Shown here: one piece after another, positions 16,551-26,227 of the stretch
How the letters are laid out: the number at the start of each line of letters is the position of its first letter
How positions within the stretch are numbered: the first letter of the stretch is position 1
DNA from: Gelidibacter gilvus
GTDB lineage: Bacteria; Bacteroidota; Bacteroidia; Flavobacteriales; Flavobacteriaceae
DNA length: 64,000 nt
Assembly: GCF_004115975.1 (NCBI RefSeq)
Contig: NZ_SDDZ01000001.1
Coordinates: 372,001-436,000 of the forward strand
Direction of reading: 5' to 3'
Program-made: the position numbers and the translations under genes
The notes under the pieces: generated by a model
Told to the model about the DNA's origin: nothing
What the model saw: only the letters and a program-made list of their open reading frames with translations
The model's database searches: none

Positions 16551-17691
16551 TATGTAGTAAACGGGTCAATTTAATCGAGAGATCGGTTAAGATGATTTTG
16601 GAATTTCCGTTACGTTCAATATGGTAAATGGCATCTTGAAGCTCTTGACTGATTTCCATAATGTTGCCTTCATGTACAAAAGGCGCGAAATTTTCAAGCT
16701 TAAAGTTTTTGGTTTTCGGTTCTATAAATACCAATTGATTGGCATTATAATTCAGTAAAAGTGCCTGCCTGAAAAAATCGATGCAAAACTGCAAAAACTG
16801 CTTTTGTGTCTCACGACCGGTTTTGGCAACTTGTTCACTCCAACTTATCAGATCATGAATGGCGCTTTTATTGCCTTTCGCCTTAAAAGCACTACGGATC
16901 CAAAACACAAACCATTCTTCAAATTGTATATCTTCAGAATCGTGATATACTAAATCACAAGCCTTATTGTAATTTCCGTTAGATTGCCGAGCAATTTTTG
17001 TGGCCGTCGCCTCGTCTAGCTGGTAGTTTTCCTTGAGGGCTTCCGTTATAACAGCGTCTGCCAATGGTGGAAAATGGAGTACTTGACATCTCGATCTTAT
17101 CGTATTGATGATCTGTCCCTCATCTTCAGCAATAAGGATAAAGACGGTTTTAGCTGGCGGTTCCTCGATAAGCTTTAAGAGTTTATTGGCTGCAGACGTA
17201 TTCATTTTTTCTGCCATCCAAATCAACATGATTTTATAACCACCTTCATAGGATTTTAGCGAGAGTGCCTTGACAATGTTTAAAGCTTCATCAACACCTA
17301 TTTGTCCTTGTTTGTTGTCAATACCCAACATGCGGTACCAGTCAAAAAGATTTCCATAAGGTTGTTCTTTAAGTAGTTGTCGCCATTCTTCCATAAAATG
17401 ATTGGAAACGGGATGACTTTTTATTTTATCGGTAGTAGCAACCGGGAAAGCAAAATGTAAATCGGGATGGGAAAAGTTTTTGAACTTCAAATTGCAATGC
17501 TCATTTCCACCTTTATTTTCAGAATTCTTATTGCCACAAAGTATGTATTGTGCATAAGCAATGGCCATTGGTAAAGTTCCCGATCCTTCTGGACCAACAA
17601 ACAATTGGGCATGGGGGATACGGCCATTGTCCGCGCTCTGGGTTAAATGGTTTTTGAGATGTTCCTGTCCTAAAACGCTACTGAATTGCAT
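16537..17691 (-). CDS. holB: DNA polymerase III delta' subunit
   Basis: Delta' is the stator of the clamp loader. The 384-residue protein begins FSSVLGQEHLKNHLTQS and has the P-loop-like GPEGSGTLPMA at 33-43, which lacks the lysine needed for ATP hydrolysis, as expected for delta'. A shortened cysteine cluster (CGNK...EHC) follows, then LLKLIEEPPAKTVFILIAED and the sensor-type SRCQVLHFPPL. The C-terminal collar domain extends to the shared terminator. The ATG lies only four bases beyond a TAnnTTTG element on the minus strand, so the transcript may have almost no leader. It is divergent from pgk. Confidence 0.93.
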   Translation of the reverse strand: MQFSSVLGQEHLKNHLTQSADNGRIPHAQLFVGPEGSGTLPMAIAYAQYILCGNKNSENKGGNEHCNLKFKNFSHPDLHFAFPVATTDKIKSHPVSNHFMEEWRQLLKEQPYGNLFDWYRMLGIDNKQGQIGVDEALNIVKALSLKSYEGGYKIMLIWMAEKMNTSAANKLLKLIEEPPAKTVFILIAEDEGQIINTIRSRCQVLHFPPLADAVITEALKENYQLDEATATKIARQSNGNYNKACDLVYHDSEDIQFEEWFVFWIRSAFKAKGNKSAIHDLISWSEQVAKTGRETQKQFLQFCIDFFRQALLLNYNANQLVFIEPKTKNFKLENFAPFVHEGNIMEISQELQDAIYHIERNGNSKIILTDLSIKLTRLLHKKAS

Positions 17692-17695
17692 GGCA

Positions 17696-17703
17696 CAAAA
17701 CTA
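17696..17703 (-). promoter_or_regulatory. Candidate -7 element for holB
   Basis: On the minus strand TAGTTTTG matches TAnnTTTG and ends four bases before the holB ATG. If it is used, transcription would start at or next to the start codon. Confidence 0.45.
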
Positions 17704-17778
17704 TGTATTTTTTTTCATTAAAAATTTGTTGAAATTGAATTCTCAAAAGAATGCATTTATAATCATTTCAGAAATGGT

Positions 17779-17786
17779 TACATTTG
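17779..17786 (+). promoter_or_regulatory. Candidate -7 element for pgk
   Basis: TACATTTG matches TAnnTTTG and ends 27 nt before the pgk ATG; the same eight bases occur before the OmpH-like gene and atpB. Confidence 0.55.
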
Positions 17787-17813
17787 TTTCCATTTTAAAA
17801 TAAATAGACGCCC

Positions 17814-19001
17814 ATGAAAACCTTGAAAGATTTCAATTTTAAAAATAAAAAAGCACTTATCAGAGTAGATTTTAATGTGCCTTTGGATGATCAGTTTGTA
17901 GTCACTGATGACAGCAGAATAGTTGCAGCAAAACCAACCATATTAAAAATATTGGAAGATGGTGGCAGTTGTATTTTGATGTCGCATCTGGGACGGCCAA
18001 AAGGTGTTCAAGGAGAATTTTCATTGAAACATATTCACAATAAGGTGGAAGATATTATAGGGGTAAAAACCATTTTTGTTTCAAATAGTATTGGTGGAGA
18101 AGCTCAAGCCGCTTCAGATAATTTACAACCGGGTGAAATATTACTTCTTGAGAATCTTAGATTTCATGATGAGGAAGAGGCTGGAGATAAAGATTTTGCC
18201 GAGAAATTATCAAAATTAGGTGATGTCTATGTGAATGATGCTTTTGGAACGGCGCATAGAGCACATGCTTCAACGGCTGTAATTGCCGATTTTTTCCCAG
18301 AAAGAAAATACTTCGGTTATCTATTGGAGCAGGAAATGGAAAGTATCAAGAAAGTAATGGAGAATGGTGAAAAACCTGTATTGGCAATTCTTGGCGGGGC
18401 TAAAGTGTCTTCTAAAATCACCATTATAGAAAATATATTAGATAAGGTTGACCACTTGATTATTGGTGGCGGAATGACTTTTACTTTCGTAAAAGCACAA
18501 GGAGGAAAAATTGGCGATTCGATCTGTGAAGATGATAAAATGGAATTGGCTTTGGAAATCCTCAAAAAAGCCAAGGAAAAAAACGTAAAAGTCCATCTGC
18601 CGGTTGATGTCATCGCAGCTGATGCCTTTAGCAATGACGCCAATACCCAAATTGTCAAGGTTAGCGAAATTCCTGATGGATGGCAAGGTTTGGATGCCGG
18701 TCCACAAACTATTCGAAATTTTCATGAGGTCGTGCTTCAATGCAAAACCATATTATGGAACGGTCCTTTAGGTGTTTTTGAAATGGAGAATTTTGCGAAT
18801 GGCACTATCGAGCTTGGTAAGTCAATTGCGGAAGCCACCAAAAATGGCGCTTTTTCTCTGGTAGGTGGTGGCGACTCGGTGGCCGCTGTGAAACAATTTG
18901 GTTTTGAAGATAAAGTGAGTTATGTGAGTACAGGTGGTGGCGCTATGTTGGAGAGTCTGGAAGGAAAAACGTTACCGGGAATTGCTGCGATTTTGAAATA
19001 A
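17814..19001 (+). CDS. pgk: Phosphoglycerate kinase
   Basis: This glycolytic enzyme transfers phosphate from 1,3-bisphosphoglycerate to ADP. The 395-residue product is of normal length and shows the substrate-binding RVDFNVPLD at about 18-26, SHLGRPKG near 59-66, [11 protein letters not shown], the hinge GGAKVSSKI near 199-207 and the nucleotide-binding WNGPLGVFE and GGGDSVAAV. The gene is transcribed alone, with no gap or other glycolytic gene adjacent, from a clear -7 element. Confidence 0.98.
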   Translation: MKTLKDFNFKNKKALIRVDFNVPLDDQFVVTDDSRIVAAKPTILKILEDGGSCILMSHLGRPKGVQGEFSLKHIHNKVEDIIGVKTIFVSNSIGGEAQAASDNLQPGEILLLENLRFHDEEEAGDKDFAEKLSKLGDVYVNDAFGTAHRAHASTAVIADFFPERKYFGYLLEQEMESIKKVMENGEKPVLAILGGAKVSSKITIIENILDKVDHLIIGGGMTFTFVKAQGGKIGDSICEDDKMELALEILKKAKEKNVKVHLPVDVIAADAFSNDANTQIVKVSEIPDGWQGLDAGPQTIRNFHEVVLQCKTILWNGPLGVFEMENFANGTIELGKSIAEATKNGAFSLVGGGDSVAAVKQFGFEDKVSYVSTGGGAMLESLEGKTLPGIAAILK

Positions 19002-19164
19002 ACAGCTTGTTAGGAGGTCACTACCCTCTCAAAAGTATAGATAAAAGGGCGATTTATTCGGTGAAATGCATTTATGTGTGTTAAATTGTTGTTTTATATA
19101 ATCATTTTAGATATTATTGTACGAATTTAATCAACTCATCGTTGACATATAAAACACCTTACTA

Positions 19165-20754
19165 ATGAACCAAAAACTAGTATCTCTGACTTTTGGTGCC
19201 TTGTGTGTATGTGGTCTTAGTTTCTCTCAAGTTAAAACTAAAAAAGCAAACACTCCCACGGCACCTGACAAAACTGTTTCAGTTCAAATTGATTCCATTA
19301 GTGATGGGAAGAATTTGGATGCGATCGAAATGGCAATAGTAGCCGATTCCTTATCTGCAAAAACCATTGAGGATTTGCAATTAGCATCAGAAATCGACCA
19401 AAAATGGCTCGACGAATTGTACAGCAACGAATTGTTTGATAGTATCTATGCCTCTGTTACAGATTTGAAGTATGATGCTGTTGACTATCCTGAATTGCCT
19501 ACTGACACTTTAAAAGCAAGGCTTCATAAGCTAAGCTCTAAAACACCTTTTAACATAGAATACAATGAGTCTTTAGAAAGTGTCATCAAATCTTACTTAA
19601 AACACCGACGTAATTCTTTGGAGCGCTTGATGTCTTTGAGCGACTATTATTTCCCAATGTTTGAAAGAGAACTGGACAATTATAATATTCCGTTGGAAAT
19701 AAAATACTTGGCCATTGTTGAATCGGCATTAAAGCCGAGAGCAAAGTCTCGAGTAGGTGCTACAGGTTTATGGCAATTTATGTTTGCTACCGGTAAGCAG
19801 TATAATTTAAATGTAACCAGTTATGTGGATGAACGGAGTGATCCGCTTAAATCTACAGAAGCGGCCAGTAAATATCTTGCTAGACTTTACGAGATCTTTG
19901 GCGACTGGGATTTGGCCTTGGCTTCTTATAATTGTGGACCTGGTAATGTCAGTAAAGCCATCCGACGTTCAGGAGGTTATGAGAATTACTGGAATATCAG
20001 GCCTTATTTGCCAAAGGAAACTGCGGGATATTTACCAGCTTTTTTAGCAACGATGTATATTTTTGAATATGCTGAGGAACATGGATTTAAAAAACACCGA
20101 CCAGAATTTAGATATATTGATACGGATACCATTCACGTCAAGCAGATGATCAGTCTGGATCAGGTATCAGAATTGCTGGAGCTGCCAATGGAAGAACTTC
20201 AGTTTTTAAACCCATCTTATAAGTTGGATATCATTCCTTATGTTGAAGGAAAAAATTACACGCTCAGATTGCCAAGACATGCCGTTGGAAAGTTTGTGAC
20301 CAATGAAGCGAGTATTTATGAGTTTGTGACCAATGAAATGAACAAACGCGAAAAGCCATTGCCTCAATTGTTTGAGTCCGAAACCAAAACTACCTATAGG
20401 GTGGTGTCTGGAGACAATTTGGGGAAGATTGCCCGACAGTTTAATGTAAGGGTGTCGCAGTTAAAACAATGGAACGGCCTGAGGAGTAATGATCTTAAAA
20501 TAGGACAGCGTCTTATAGTTTATAGAACGCAGCCTTCTACTTCTGCATCAAAGTCGGTAGCCAATGTTTCTACAAAACCGACGGTTCAAAATAGTACTTC
20601 AAACAGTTCTAAGACTTATAAAGTAAGGTCTGGAGATTCGTTATGGAGCATTTCCAAAAAGTTTCCTGGAGTTTCAATTCAAAATATCAAAGATTGGAAC
20701 GATATTAGTGGTAATAATTTAAAAGCAGGAACAACACTTAAACTTTCGCGTTAA
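19165..20754 (+). CDS. Lytic murein transglycosylase with two LysM repeats (MltD-like)
   Basis: The protein cleaves the MurNAc-GlcNAc bond in peptidoglycan. It has an N-terminal signal peptide (LVSLTFGALCVCGLSFSQ), a helical region to about residue 170, and an SLT domain with IKYLAIVESALKPRAKSRVG, the catalytic Glu near 189, then GATGLWQFM and LASYNCGPGNVSKAI. Two LysM peptidoglycan-binding repeats follow: TYRVVSGDNLGKIARQFNV near 410 and TYKVRSGDSLWSISKKFPG near 484. The 529-residue length and order are those of MltD-like enzymes. A cysteine is present in the signal region but without a good lipobox. The DUF4837 lipoprotein gene follows after 25 bases, so they are probably co-transcribed. 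Confidence 0.93.
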   Translation: MNQKLVSLTFGALCVCGLSFSQVKTKKANTPTAPDKTVSVQIDSISDGKNLDAIEMAIVADSLSAKTIEDLQLASEIDQKWLDELYSNELFDSIYASVTDLKYDAVDYPELPTDTLKARLHKLSSKTPFNIEYNESLESVIKSYLKHRRNSLERLMSLSDYYFPMFERELDNYNIPLEIKYLAIVESALKPRAKSRVGATGLWQFMFATGKQYNLNVTSYVDERSDPLKSTEAASKYLARLYEIFGDWDLALASYNCGPGNVSKAIRRSGGYENYWNIRPYLPKETAGYLPAFLATMYIFEYAEEHGFKKHRPEFRYIDTDTIHVKQMISLDQVSELLELPMEELQFLNPSYKLDIIPYVEGKNYTLRLPRHAVGKFVTNEASIYEFVTNEMNKREKPLPQLFESETKTTYRVVSGDNLGKIARQFNVRVSQLKQWNGLRSNDLKIGQRLIVYRTQPSTSASKSVANVSTKPTVQNSTSNSSKTYKVRSGDSLWSISKKFPGVSIQNIKDWNDISGNNLKAGTTLKLSR

Positions 20755-20779
20755 GTGTTATAAATTTAAAAACCACAAC

Positions 20780-21751
20780 ATGAAAACTATTTACGCTATT
20801 GCCTTTTCTTTAATCTTGTTTACGTCTTGTAATAAAGGTAAGGATCAACGAATCATTCCTGGATCGAATGGAAACATTAATAACCTTTTGGTCGTCGTTG
20901 ATAATCTCCTATGGGATGATAGTGTAGGGGAAACCATTAGAGACGTTGTTGCAGCTTCTATACCACTTTTAAGTCCAGAGGAACCCGTGTTTTCACTTAA
21001 CCAAATGCCACCTATGGTATTTGAGGGATTTGCCACTAAAAACAGAATTATTTTAAAAATAGAAAAAGGCGGTGAAGCTGGTGTCGTCATTAAAAATGAT
21101 GTCTACGCAAGACCTCAAACCGTTGCTGTTGTTTCTGGAAAGACCGATAAGGAAATTAATGATCAGTTGCAGATAAATGGCGATAAAATAATCGCAGCTT
21201 TCAAGAAAGAGGAATTAAAAGAAAACCAACGTCGTATTAGAATTTCTTTAATGGATGACGGTGCTCTACAAGAATCTTTAGGCGTTAAATTAAATTTTCA
21301 AACGGCCTATAGAATCGCCAAACAAGAAAAGGATTTCTTTTGGATCAGAAAAGACATTCCTACGGGCACCATGGACATCATGATTTATGAAGTGCCTCTT
21401 AACGCTATAAAAAAAGGAGATAGCACCATCATCGACATTATTAGAATGAGAGATTCCATTGGTGAAGTCCATATTCCTGGTCCTGTAGAGGGTTCTTATA
21501 TGATTACCGAAGATGCTTATACGCCTTATCTATATGAAACTACGGTTGATGGTAAGCCAACATTTGAAACTAGAGGTATTTGGGATGTTAAGAACGCTTT
21601 TATGTCGGGACCTTTTATCAACTACGCCATTGAAGATAAAGCGAACAGCAGATTTGTTGTCATTGAAGGTTACGTTTTTTCACCGTCGGTTGAAAAAAGG
21701 AACAATATTTTTGAATTGGAAGCTATTATAAAATCCATTAGGATAAAATAA
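20780..21751 (+). CDS. DUF4837 family lipoprotein
   Basis: A 323-residue lipoprotein: the signal MKTIYAIAFSLILFTSCNKG has a lipobox ending FTSC (Cys 17). The body begins with IPGSNGNINNLLVVVDNLLWDD, which, with FEGFATKNRIILKIEKG and the final IFELEAIIKSIRIK, is characteristic of DUF4837, a Bacteroidota family of unknown role. It follows the transglycosylase by 25 bases and ends at a bidirectional terminator, which suggests a job in the cell envelope together with that enzyme. No catalytic motif is visible. Confidence 0.85.
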   Translation: MKTIYAIAFSLILFTSCNKGKDQRIIPGSNGNINNLLVVVDNLLWDDSVGETIRDVVAASIPLLSPEEPVFSLNQMPPMVFEGFATKNRIILKIEKGGEAGVVIKNDVYARPQTVAVVSGKTDKEINDQLQINGDKIIAAFKKEELKENQRRIRISLMDDGALQESLGVKLNFQTAYRIAKQEKDFFWIRKDIPTGTMDIMIYEVPLNAIKKGDSTIIDIIRMRDSIGEVHIPGPVEGSYMITEDAYTPYLYETTVDGKPTFETRGIWDVKNAFMSGPFINYAIEDKANSRFVVIEGYVFSPSVEKRNNIFELEAIIKSIRIK

Positions 21752-21777
21752 TCACAAAAAGCAAATCACATAAAACA

Positions 21778-21817
21778 AAAAAAGAGCCAACGATTAAATT
21801 GGCTCTTTTGTTTTTAT
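21778..21817. terminator. Bidirectional terminator between DUF4837 and tatA
   Basis: AAAGAGCCAA (21781-21790) pairs with TTGGCTCTTT (21799-21808) around an eight-base loop, with A/T runs on both sides. It serves both convergent genes. Confidence 0.9.
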
Positions 21818-21826
21818 AGGATATAA

Positions 21827-22021
21827 TTATTTGTTTTTATCAGTGGATGTGTTTGTTTCATCACTTTCTTCTTTACTGGCATCCTTAAACTCTTTAATGC
21901 CACTTCCTAATCCTCTCATGAGTTCTGGAATTTTCTTGCCTCCAAAAAGCAATAATACCAACACGACTACGACTACTATTTGCCATGGTCCAACCGCTAA
22001 AAAAATACTTGATGCTATCAT
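21827..22021 (-). CDS. tatA: Sec-independent translocase TatA/E-like protein
   Basis: TatA forms the pore-like assembly that moves folded proteins with twin-arginine signals. The product has a short N-terminal membrane helix ([17 protein letters not shown]) with the usual F-G-G turn, then the amphipathic helix [20 protein letters not shown] and an acidic tail. I chose the ATG at 22021 (64 residues) over the TTG at 22042, because TatA proteins have few residues before the helix and because a -7 element overlaps the region at 22040-22047. TatB and TatC are not adjacent. Confidence 0.92.
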   Translation of the reverse strand: MIASSIFLAVGPWQIVVVVVLVLLLFGGKKIPELMRGLGSGIKEFKDASKEESDETNTSTDKNK

Positions 22022-22039
22022 AACATTTGATTTGAACTG

Positions 22040-22047
22040 CAAATTTA
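22040..22047 (-). promoter_or_regulatory. Candidate -7 element for tatA
   Basis: The minus strand reads TAAATTTG, matching TAnnTTTG, and ends 18 nt before the chosen ATG. It overlaps the alternative TTG start and so argues against it. Confidence 0.5.
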
Positions 22048-22120
22048 ATAATTAAACTTCAAATTAAACGTTAAAAACAAACTTTAGATGAAAGACAATA
22101 TAGATTGGCTTAATTTTATT

Positions 22121-22128
22121 TAATTTTG
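22121..22128 (+). promoter_or_regulatory. Candidate -7 element for the M23 peptidase gene
   Basis: TAATTTTG matches TAnnTTTG and ends six bases before the ATG at 22135. It would give a leaderless or nearly leaderless transcript. The in-frame TTG at 22126 lies inside this element. Confidence 0.45.
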
Positions 22129-22134
22129 TTTAGC

Positions 22135-23001
22135 ATGACCACTAGAAAAAAAGAGAAGAAATTCACAAAAAAACTACTTCATAAGTACCGTTTGGTAATA
22201 CTTAATGAAGATACCTTTGAAGAGCGCTTTGCCATTAAGTTAACACGCTTGAATGTGTTTGTTATTGTATCTTTAAGCAGTATACTGCTGGTTGCAGGAA
22301 CTATCTTTTTAATCGCGTTTACGCCATTGAGGGAATATATACCTGGGTATTCTTCGGCAAAATTAAAGAAGCAAGCCACACAGCTCAGTTTTAAAACGGA
22401 TTCCTTGAAGCAGGTGATAGATGTCAATGAAAAATATTTTGCCTCCATTAAACGTGTGCTTACAGGCGATGTTAAAACTGTTGAGTTCAACAAAGATTCT
22501 ATTTTAAACGCTTTCCATGAAGATGCCGGGCAATTAACTATAAAACCGACCAAGCAGGATTCCGTATTACGGGAAAAAGTGGATAAGGAAGATAAATACA
22601 ACTTTTTTGAATCGGCCATCTCAGCTTCAAACTTCGTTTTGTTTCCACCGGTAAATGGAACTATTTCAGAAGGTTATAATGTAAAGGAAAAACATTATGC
22701 CGTCGATATTATTGTTGCTAAAAACACGCCGGTTAAGGCCACAGCAGATGGGACGGTTATATTTGCAGAATGGACCTCCGAAACAGGTTACGTGGTCATA
22801 ATAGAACACAGTTATGAGCTTATTTCGGTATATAAGCATAATGCGTCGCTGACCAAGGAACAAGGTGATATAGTTAAAGCAGGAGAAGTCATTGCCATTT
22901 CAGGAAACACAGGCGAATTCACTACAGGACCGCATTTACACTTTGAATTATGGAGTAAAGGCTATCCGATCAATCCAACCAATTTTATAGATTTCAAATA
23001 A
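22135..23001 (+). CDS. M23 family (LytM-type) metallopeptidase
   Basis: M23 peptidases cut peptide cross-links in peptidoglycan. The 288-residue protein has a basic cytosolic N-terminus (TTRKKEKKFTKKLLHKYR), one membrane helix (LNVFVIVSLSSILLVAGTIFLIAF, about 38-60), a linker, and a C-terminal LytM domain. The zinc ligands are visible: His and Asp of KHYAVDI near 187-191 and the GPHLHFEL pair near 265. It is thus membrane-anchored and faces the periplasm. The start is ATG 22135 rather than the TTG nine bases upstream. The GH3 gene begins directly after its stop codon, so the two are co-transcribed. Confidence 0.92.
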   Translation: MTTRKKEKKFTKKLLHKYRLVILNEDTFEERFAIKLTRLNVFVIVSLSSILLVAGTIFLIAFTPLREYIPGYSSAKLKKQATQLSFKTDSLKQVIDVNEKYFASIKRVLTGDVKTVEFNKDSILNAFHEDAGQLTIKPTKQDSVLREKVDKEDKYNFFESAISASNFVLFPPVNGTISEGYNVKEKHYAVDIIVAKNTPVKATADGTVIFAEWTSETGYVVIIEHSYELISVYKHNASLTKEQGDIVKAGEVIAISGNTGEFTTGPHLHFELWSKGYPINPTNFIDFK

Positions 23002-24504
23002 ATGTTTACAATAAAATCGGCTCTTGCCAAAGTCTTTGCGCGCTCCGTTAGAAAGTCGGTTTTAAAATGGGCCAATAACCCCATCGAAACCCAAAACGCT
23101 GTATTCAAGCACCTCATGGAAGAGGCCCAAAACACACAATTTGGGAAGGACCATGATTTCAGGAATATCAAATCGCATTCCGATTTTGTTTCACGTGTTC
23201 CCGTTCGGGATTATGAAGAATTAAAGCCATATGTGGAACGCGTGGTTGCGGGAGAACCAGATATTTTATGGAAAGGCAAGCCCCTGTATTTCGCCAAAAC
23301 ATCCGGAACTACTTCGGGTTCAAAATACATTCCGCTCACCAAAGAAAGCATGCCAACACATGTTGAAGCTGCCAGAAATGCCATTCTCATGTACATTGCA
23401 GAAACCGGGAATTCAGAGTTTGTCAATGGAAAAATGATCTTTCTGCAAGGCAGCCCCATTTTAAAGGAACAGAACGGGATCCAACTCGGGCGTTTATCAG
23501 GGATCGTTGCCCATTTCGTTCCAAAATATCTTCAAAAAAACAGAATGCCTTCATGGGAAACCAATTGTATTGAAGATTGGGAAACGAAAGTGGAAGCGAT
23601 TGTTGCTGAGACCCTACCAGAAAATATGACTGTAATTTCAGGAATTCCATCTTGGGTACAAATGTATTTTGAAAGAATCCATGAAAAAACAGGTAAAAAA
23701 GTTGGAGAAGTTTTTAAAAATTTCAACTTATTTATTTTTGGAGGTGTTAATTATGAACCCTATCGCGCAAAATTTGAGAGCCTAATAGGAAGAAAAGTGG
23801 ATAGTATAGAACTCTATCCTGCTAGTGAAGGGTTTTTTGCGTATCAAGATCAGCAAAATCAAAAAGGAATGCTGCTGCAATTAAATTCAGGAATTTTTTA
23901 TGAGTTTATCAAAGCAGATGAGTTTTTTGATGAGCATCCAAAAAGGATGACCATTTCCGATGTGGAATTGAGAACCAATTATGTGATGATCATTTCATCA
24001 ACCGCAGGGCTATGGGCATATAATATTGGAGATACGGTTGAGTTTACCTCGCTAAAACCCTATCGGGTGATCGTCTCAGGTCGGATTAAGCACTTTATTT
24101 CTGCTTTTGGCGAACACGTGATTGGTAAGGAAGTAGAGCAAGCGCTCCATGAAGCAATTGAGGGATCCAACGTTCAGGTTTCAGAATTTACGGTGGCACC
24201 ACAAATCAATCCGTCCAGCGGATTACCGTACCATGAATGGTTTATCGAATTTGAAAATGAGCCTGATAATTTATCGCAATTGGCAGAGAGGATTGAGATG
24301 TCACTTCAAAAGCAAAACAGCTACTATTTAGATTTGATTCAGGGTAAGGTGTTGCAGCCTTTAAAAATTTCAAGGGTCAAAAAGAATGGTTTTCAAGATT
24401 ATATGAAATCCATAGGAAAACTTGGCGGTCAAAATAAACTTCCTAGACTTTCCAATGACCGAAATATAGCAGACACGCTTACCAAACAAAATTTAACTAA
24501 ATAA
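23002..24504 (+). CDS. GH3 family acyl-acid-amido synthetase-like protein
   Basis: GH3 proteins belong to the adenylate-forming (ANL) superfamily; plant members join amino acids to auxin or jasmonate. The 500-residue product shows the ATP-binding motif AKTSGTTSGSKYIPLT near 98-113, the middle motif ELYPASEGFFAYQ near 273-285 and the C-terminal VSGRIKHFISAFGEHVIG, all standard for GH3. Bacteroidota commonly carry one copy; its substrate is not established. It abuts the M23 peptidase gene (no gap) and precedes the DUF6909 gene by 28 bases. Confidence 0.9.
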   Translation: MFTIKSALAKVFARSVRKSVLKWANNPIETQNAVFKHLMEEAQNTQFGKDHDFRNIKSHSDFVSRVPVRDYEELKPYVERVVAGEPDILWKGKPLYFAKTSGTTSGSKYIPLTKESMPTHVEAARNAILMYIAETGNSEFVNGKMIFLQGSPILKEQNGIQLGRLSGIVAHFVPKYLQKNRMPSWETNCIEDWETKVEAIVAETLPENMTVISGIPSWVQMYFERIHEKTGKKVGEVFKNFNLFIFGGVNYEPYRAKFESLIGRKVDSIELYPASEGFFAYQDQQNQKGMLLQLNSGIFYEFIKADEFFDEHPKRMTISDVELRTNYVMIISSTAGLWAYNIGDTVEFTSLKPYRVIVSGRIKHFISAFGEHVIGKEVEQALHEAIEGSNVQVSEFTVAPQINPSSGLPYHEWFIEFENEPDNLSQLAERIEMSLQKQNSYYLDLIQGKVLQPLKISRVKKNGFQDYMKSIGKLGGQNKLPRLSNDRNIADTLTKQNLTK

Positions 24505-24532
24505 TTCTATCTTTACAAGATAAATACTAAAT

Positions 24533-26218
24533 ATGAATAAAAAGCATCATGCCCGAACGAGAGCCCAGGAAAGTTCAAATGCCATTGAAAGAATGTATAT
24601 TACCATGCGCCATTTGTTTAATCGCGGATTTTACAAGCCAATGGGTATTTCTGGTGAAACCCTTCGGGAGTCGTTATTACTCCTAAGACCTGAGATCTAT
24701 GGATCCATTGGAGAAGAAAAAGCAGAGTTAGAAGGTCTGCTTTATGTTGTGGATAGATTACCATATGGGATTGAAGAATGCACCTTTATCAACCTAACTA
24801 GCGATGAAGGCTATAGCAATTCACATTTTAAAGCGATTATTCCTCCAAAAAGAAGACGAAATTGTTTCCGTATAGACAATGAGCAAATGAATATTGAAAT
24901 CACACGAGGTCGCTCAGAAATCTATGATATTTTAACACACTTGACCTTTATGTTTGTAGAGTCTCACAAAATCAGCAAGCGTGTGCTTATTGATGAGGAG
25001 GGAACGACTACTAGAGATTGGCTAAAATTGGAAAAAGCAGTACTTTCCAACCAAGAATTGACGCAACCAGAAAGAGAGATTGCTATCGCGCATACCGCGA
25101 ATATTTTAGGCAGGACGTTTGATGAACTGACCCAGATGTACAGTTCTTTTGCCTTGCCAGACCAACCAGAACGCTTTCTACATTTAATTTACTGGTTAGG
25201 AAAACTAGCCATAGAGGAAGTGGTCAATAACAAAGGAAGAACGGTAACCTTTAGTCCAGTGTTAAGAGAACGACTGGGCCATCATATCCATGGTGAAATT
25301 TGGTCGGACACCATTAAGGAAGCCTTAATAAAAAACGGATTGATTGATCGTCCTATCCATGTGATCAGTGCAAACATGCATAGTGTTATGAATTCCATTT
25401 TTGCACCTCAAGCATTAAAGACCTTGGCGACAAAAAAGAGCATGTTTGAAGTCTACGAAGCATTAAGCCAAAAGGAAAATCAAGAATTACGAAATAAAGT
25501 CACCAAGGAAGCCTTATCAAAAGGGATGATCTACATTCCAGACACTTCAGGTACCAATATTGACGTTCAAATTTTTGATACGGCCAAAATAGATTTCACA
25601 AAAACAGATTTAGAAACTTCGAAATTGTTTGAGGATTCAGAAAAACCAGTCCTATTTGTGATGGATTACGCCTTTGGAGAACAAGCTTATGAAACCATTG
25701 ATGAGTTGCTAAAACCAATTAAATTAAAGGATCAGCAAATCCATCTGAATATTGATTCCATCTCCATTATGGGCAAAGCCGGAATTCTAGAAGGTGGCAA
25801 AGGAGACATTATGATTCCGTCTGCACATATCTTTGAAGGCACCGCCGATAATTACCCATTGGAGAATCAGCTTTCCAAATCGGATCTTGAAGGACATGGG
25901 ATTGATGTCTATGAAGGAACTATGATTACTGTTTTAGGAACCTCTCTTCAAAATAAAGAGATCTTAAAATTCTTTTTCAATTCCACGTGGAATGTCATTG
26001 GTTTGGAAATGGAAGGCGCTCATTACCAAAAAGCCATACAGGCAGCTTCAAAAGTTAGGGGCAGTATTAACCCTAATGTTAAGGTGAGATATGCATATTA
26101 TGCTAGTGATAATCCGTTAGAAACTGGGAGCACTCTAGCCTCAGGAGGCTTGGGAACTACAGGTGTAAAACCAACCTATTTAATAACTAGAAAAATATTA
26201 CATCAAATATTCAACTAA
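24533..26218 (+). CDS. DUF6909 family protein with nucleoside-phosphorylase-like C-terminus
   Basis: A 561-residue soluble protein conserved in Bacteroidota whose function is not established. The N-terminal half is helical (RAQESSNAIERMYITMRHLF, a T-R-G-R-S-E-I motif, and HLTFMFVESHKI). The C-terminal half has KPVLFVMDYAFGEQAYETID, SISIMGKAGILEGGKGDIMI and, near residue 490, NVIGLEMEGAHYQKAI. A G-x-E-M-E-G motif is the hallmark of the nucleoside phosphorylase/nucleosidase superfamily, and the strand order before it fits, so a nucleosidase-like or ligand-sensing domain is plausible. It is preceded by a near-match to the -7 element (TATCTTTA at 24509) and followed by the polysaccharide cluster. 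Confidence 0.75.
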   Translation: MNKKHHARTRAQESSNAIERMYITMRHLFNRGFYKPMGISGETLRESLLLLRPEIYGSIGEEKAELEGLLYVVDRLPYGIEECTFINLTSDEGYSNSHFKAIIPPKRRRNCFRIDNEQMNIEITRGRSEIYDILTHLTFMFVESHKISKRVLIDEEGTTTRDWLKLEKAVLSNQELTQPEREIAIAHTANILGRTFDELTQMYSSFALPDQPERFLHLIYWLGKLAIEEVVNNKGRTVTFSPVLRERLGHHIHGEIWSDTIKEALIKNGLIDRPIHVISANMHSVMNSIFAPQALKTLATKKSMFEVYEALSQKENQELRNKVTKEALSKGMIYIPDTSGTNIDVQIFDTAKIDFTKTDLETSKLFEDSEKPVLFVMDYAFGEQAYETIDELLKPIKLKDQQIHLNIDSISIMGKAGILEGGKGDIMIPSAHIFEGTADNYPLENQLSKSDLEGHGIDVYEGTMITVLGTSLQNKEILKFFFNSTWNVIGLEMEGAHYQKAIQAASKVRGSINPNVKVRYAYYASDNPLETGSTLASGGLGTTGVKPTYLITRKILHQIFN

Positions 26219-26227
26219 TTAAAAGCT

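Noticed and set aside
25980-25993. Third parS site (ATTCCACGTGGAAT)
   Set aside because: The palindrome lacks the outer G and C of GTTCCACGTGGAAC and lies in the DUF6909 coding sequence (Asn-Ser-Thr-Trp-Asn); it is probably a codon coincidence.
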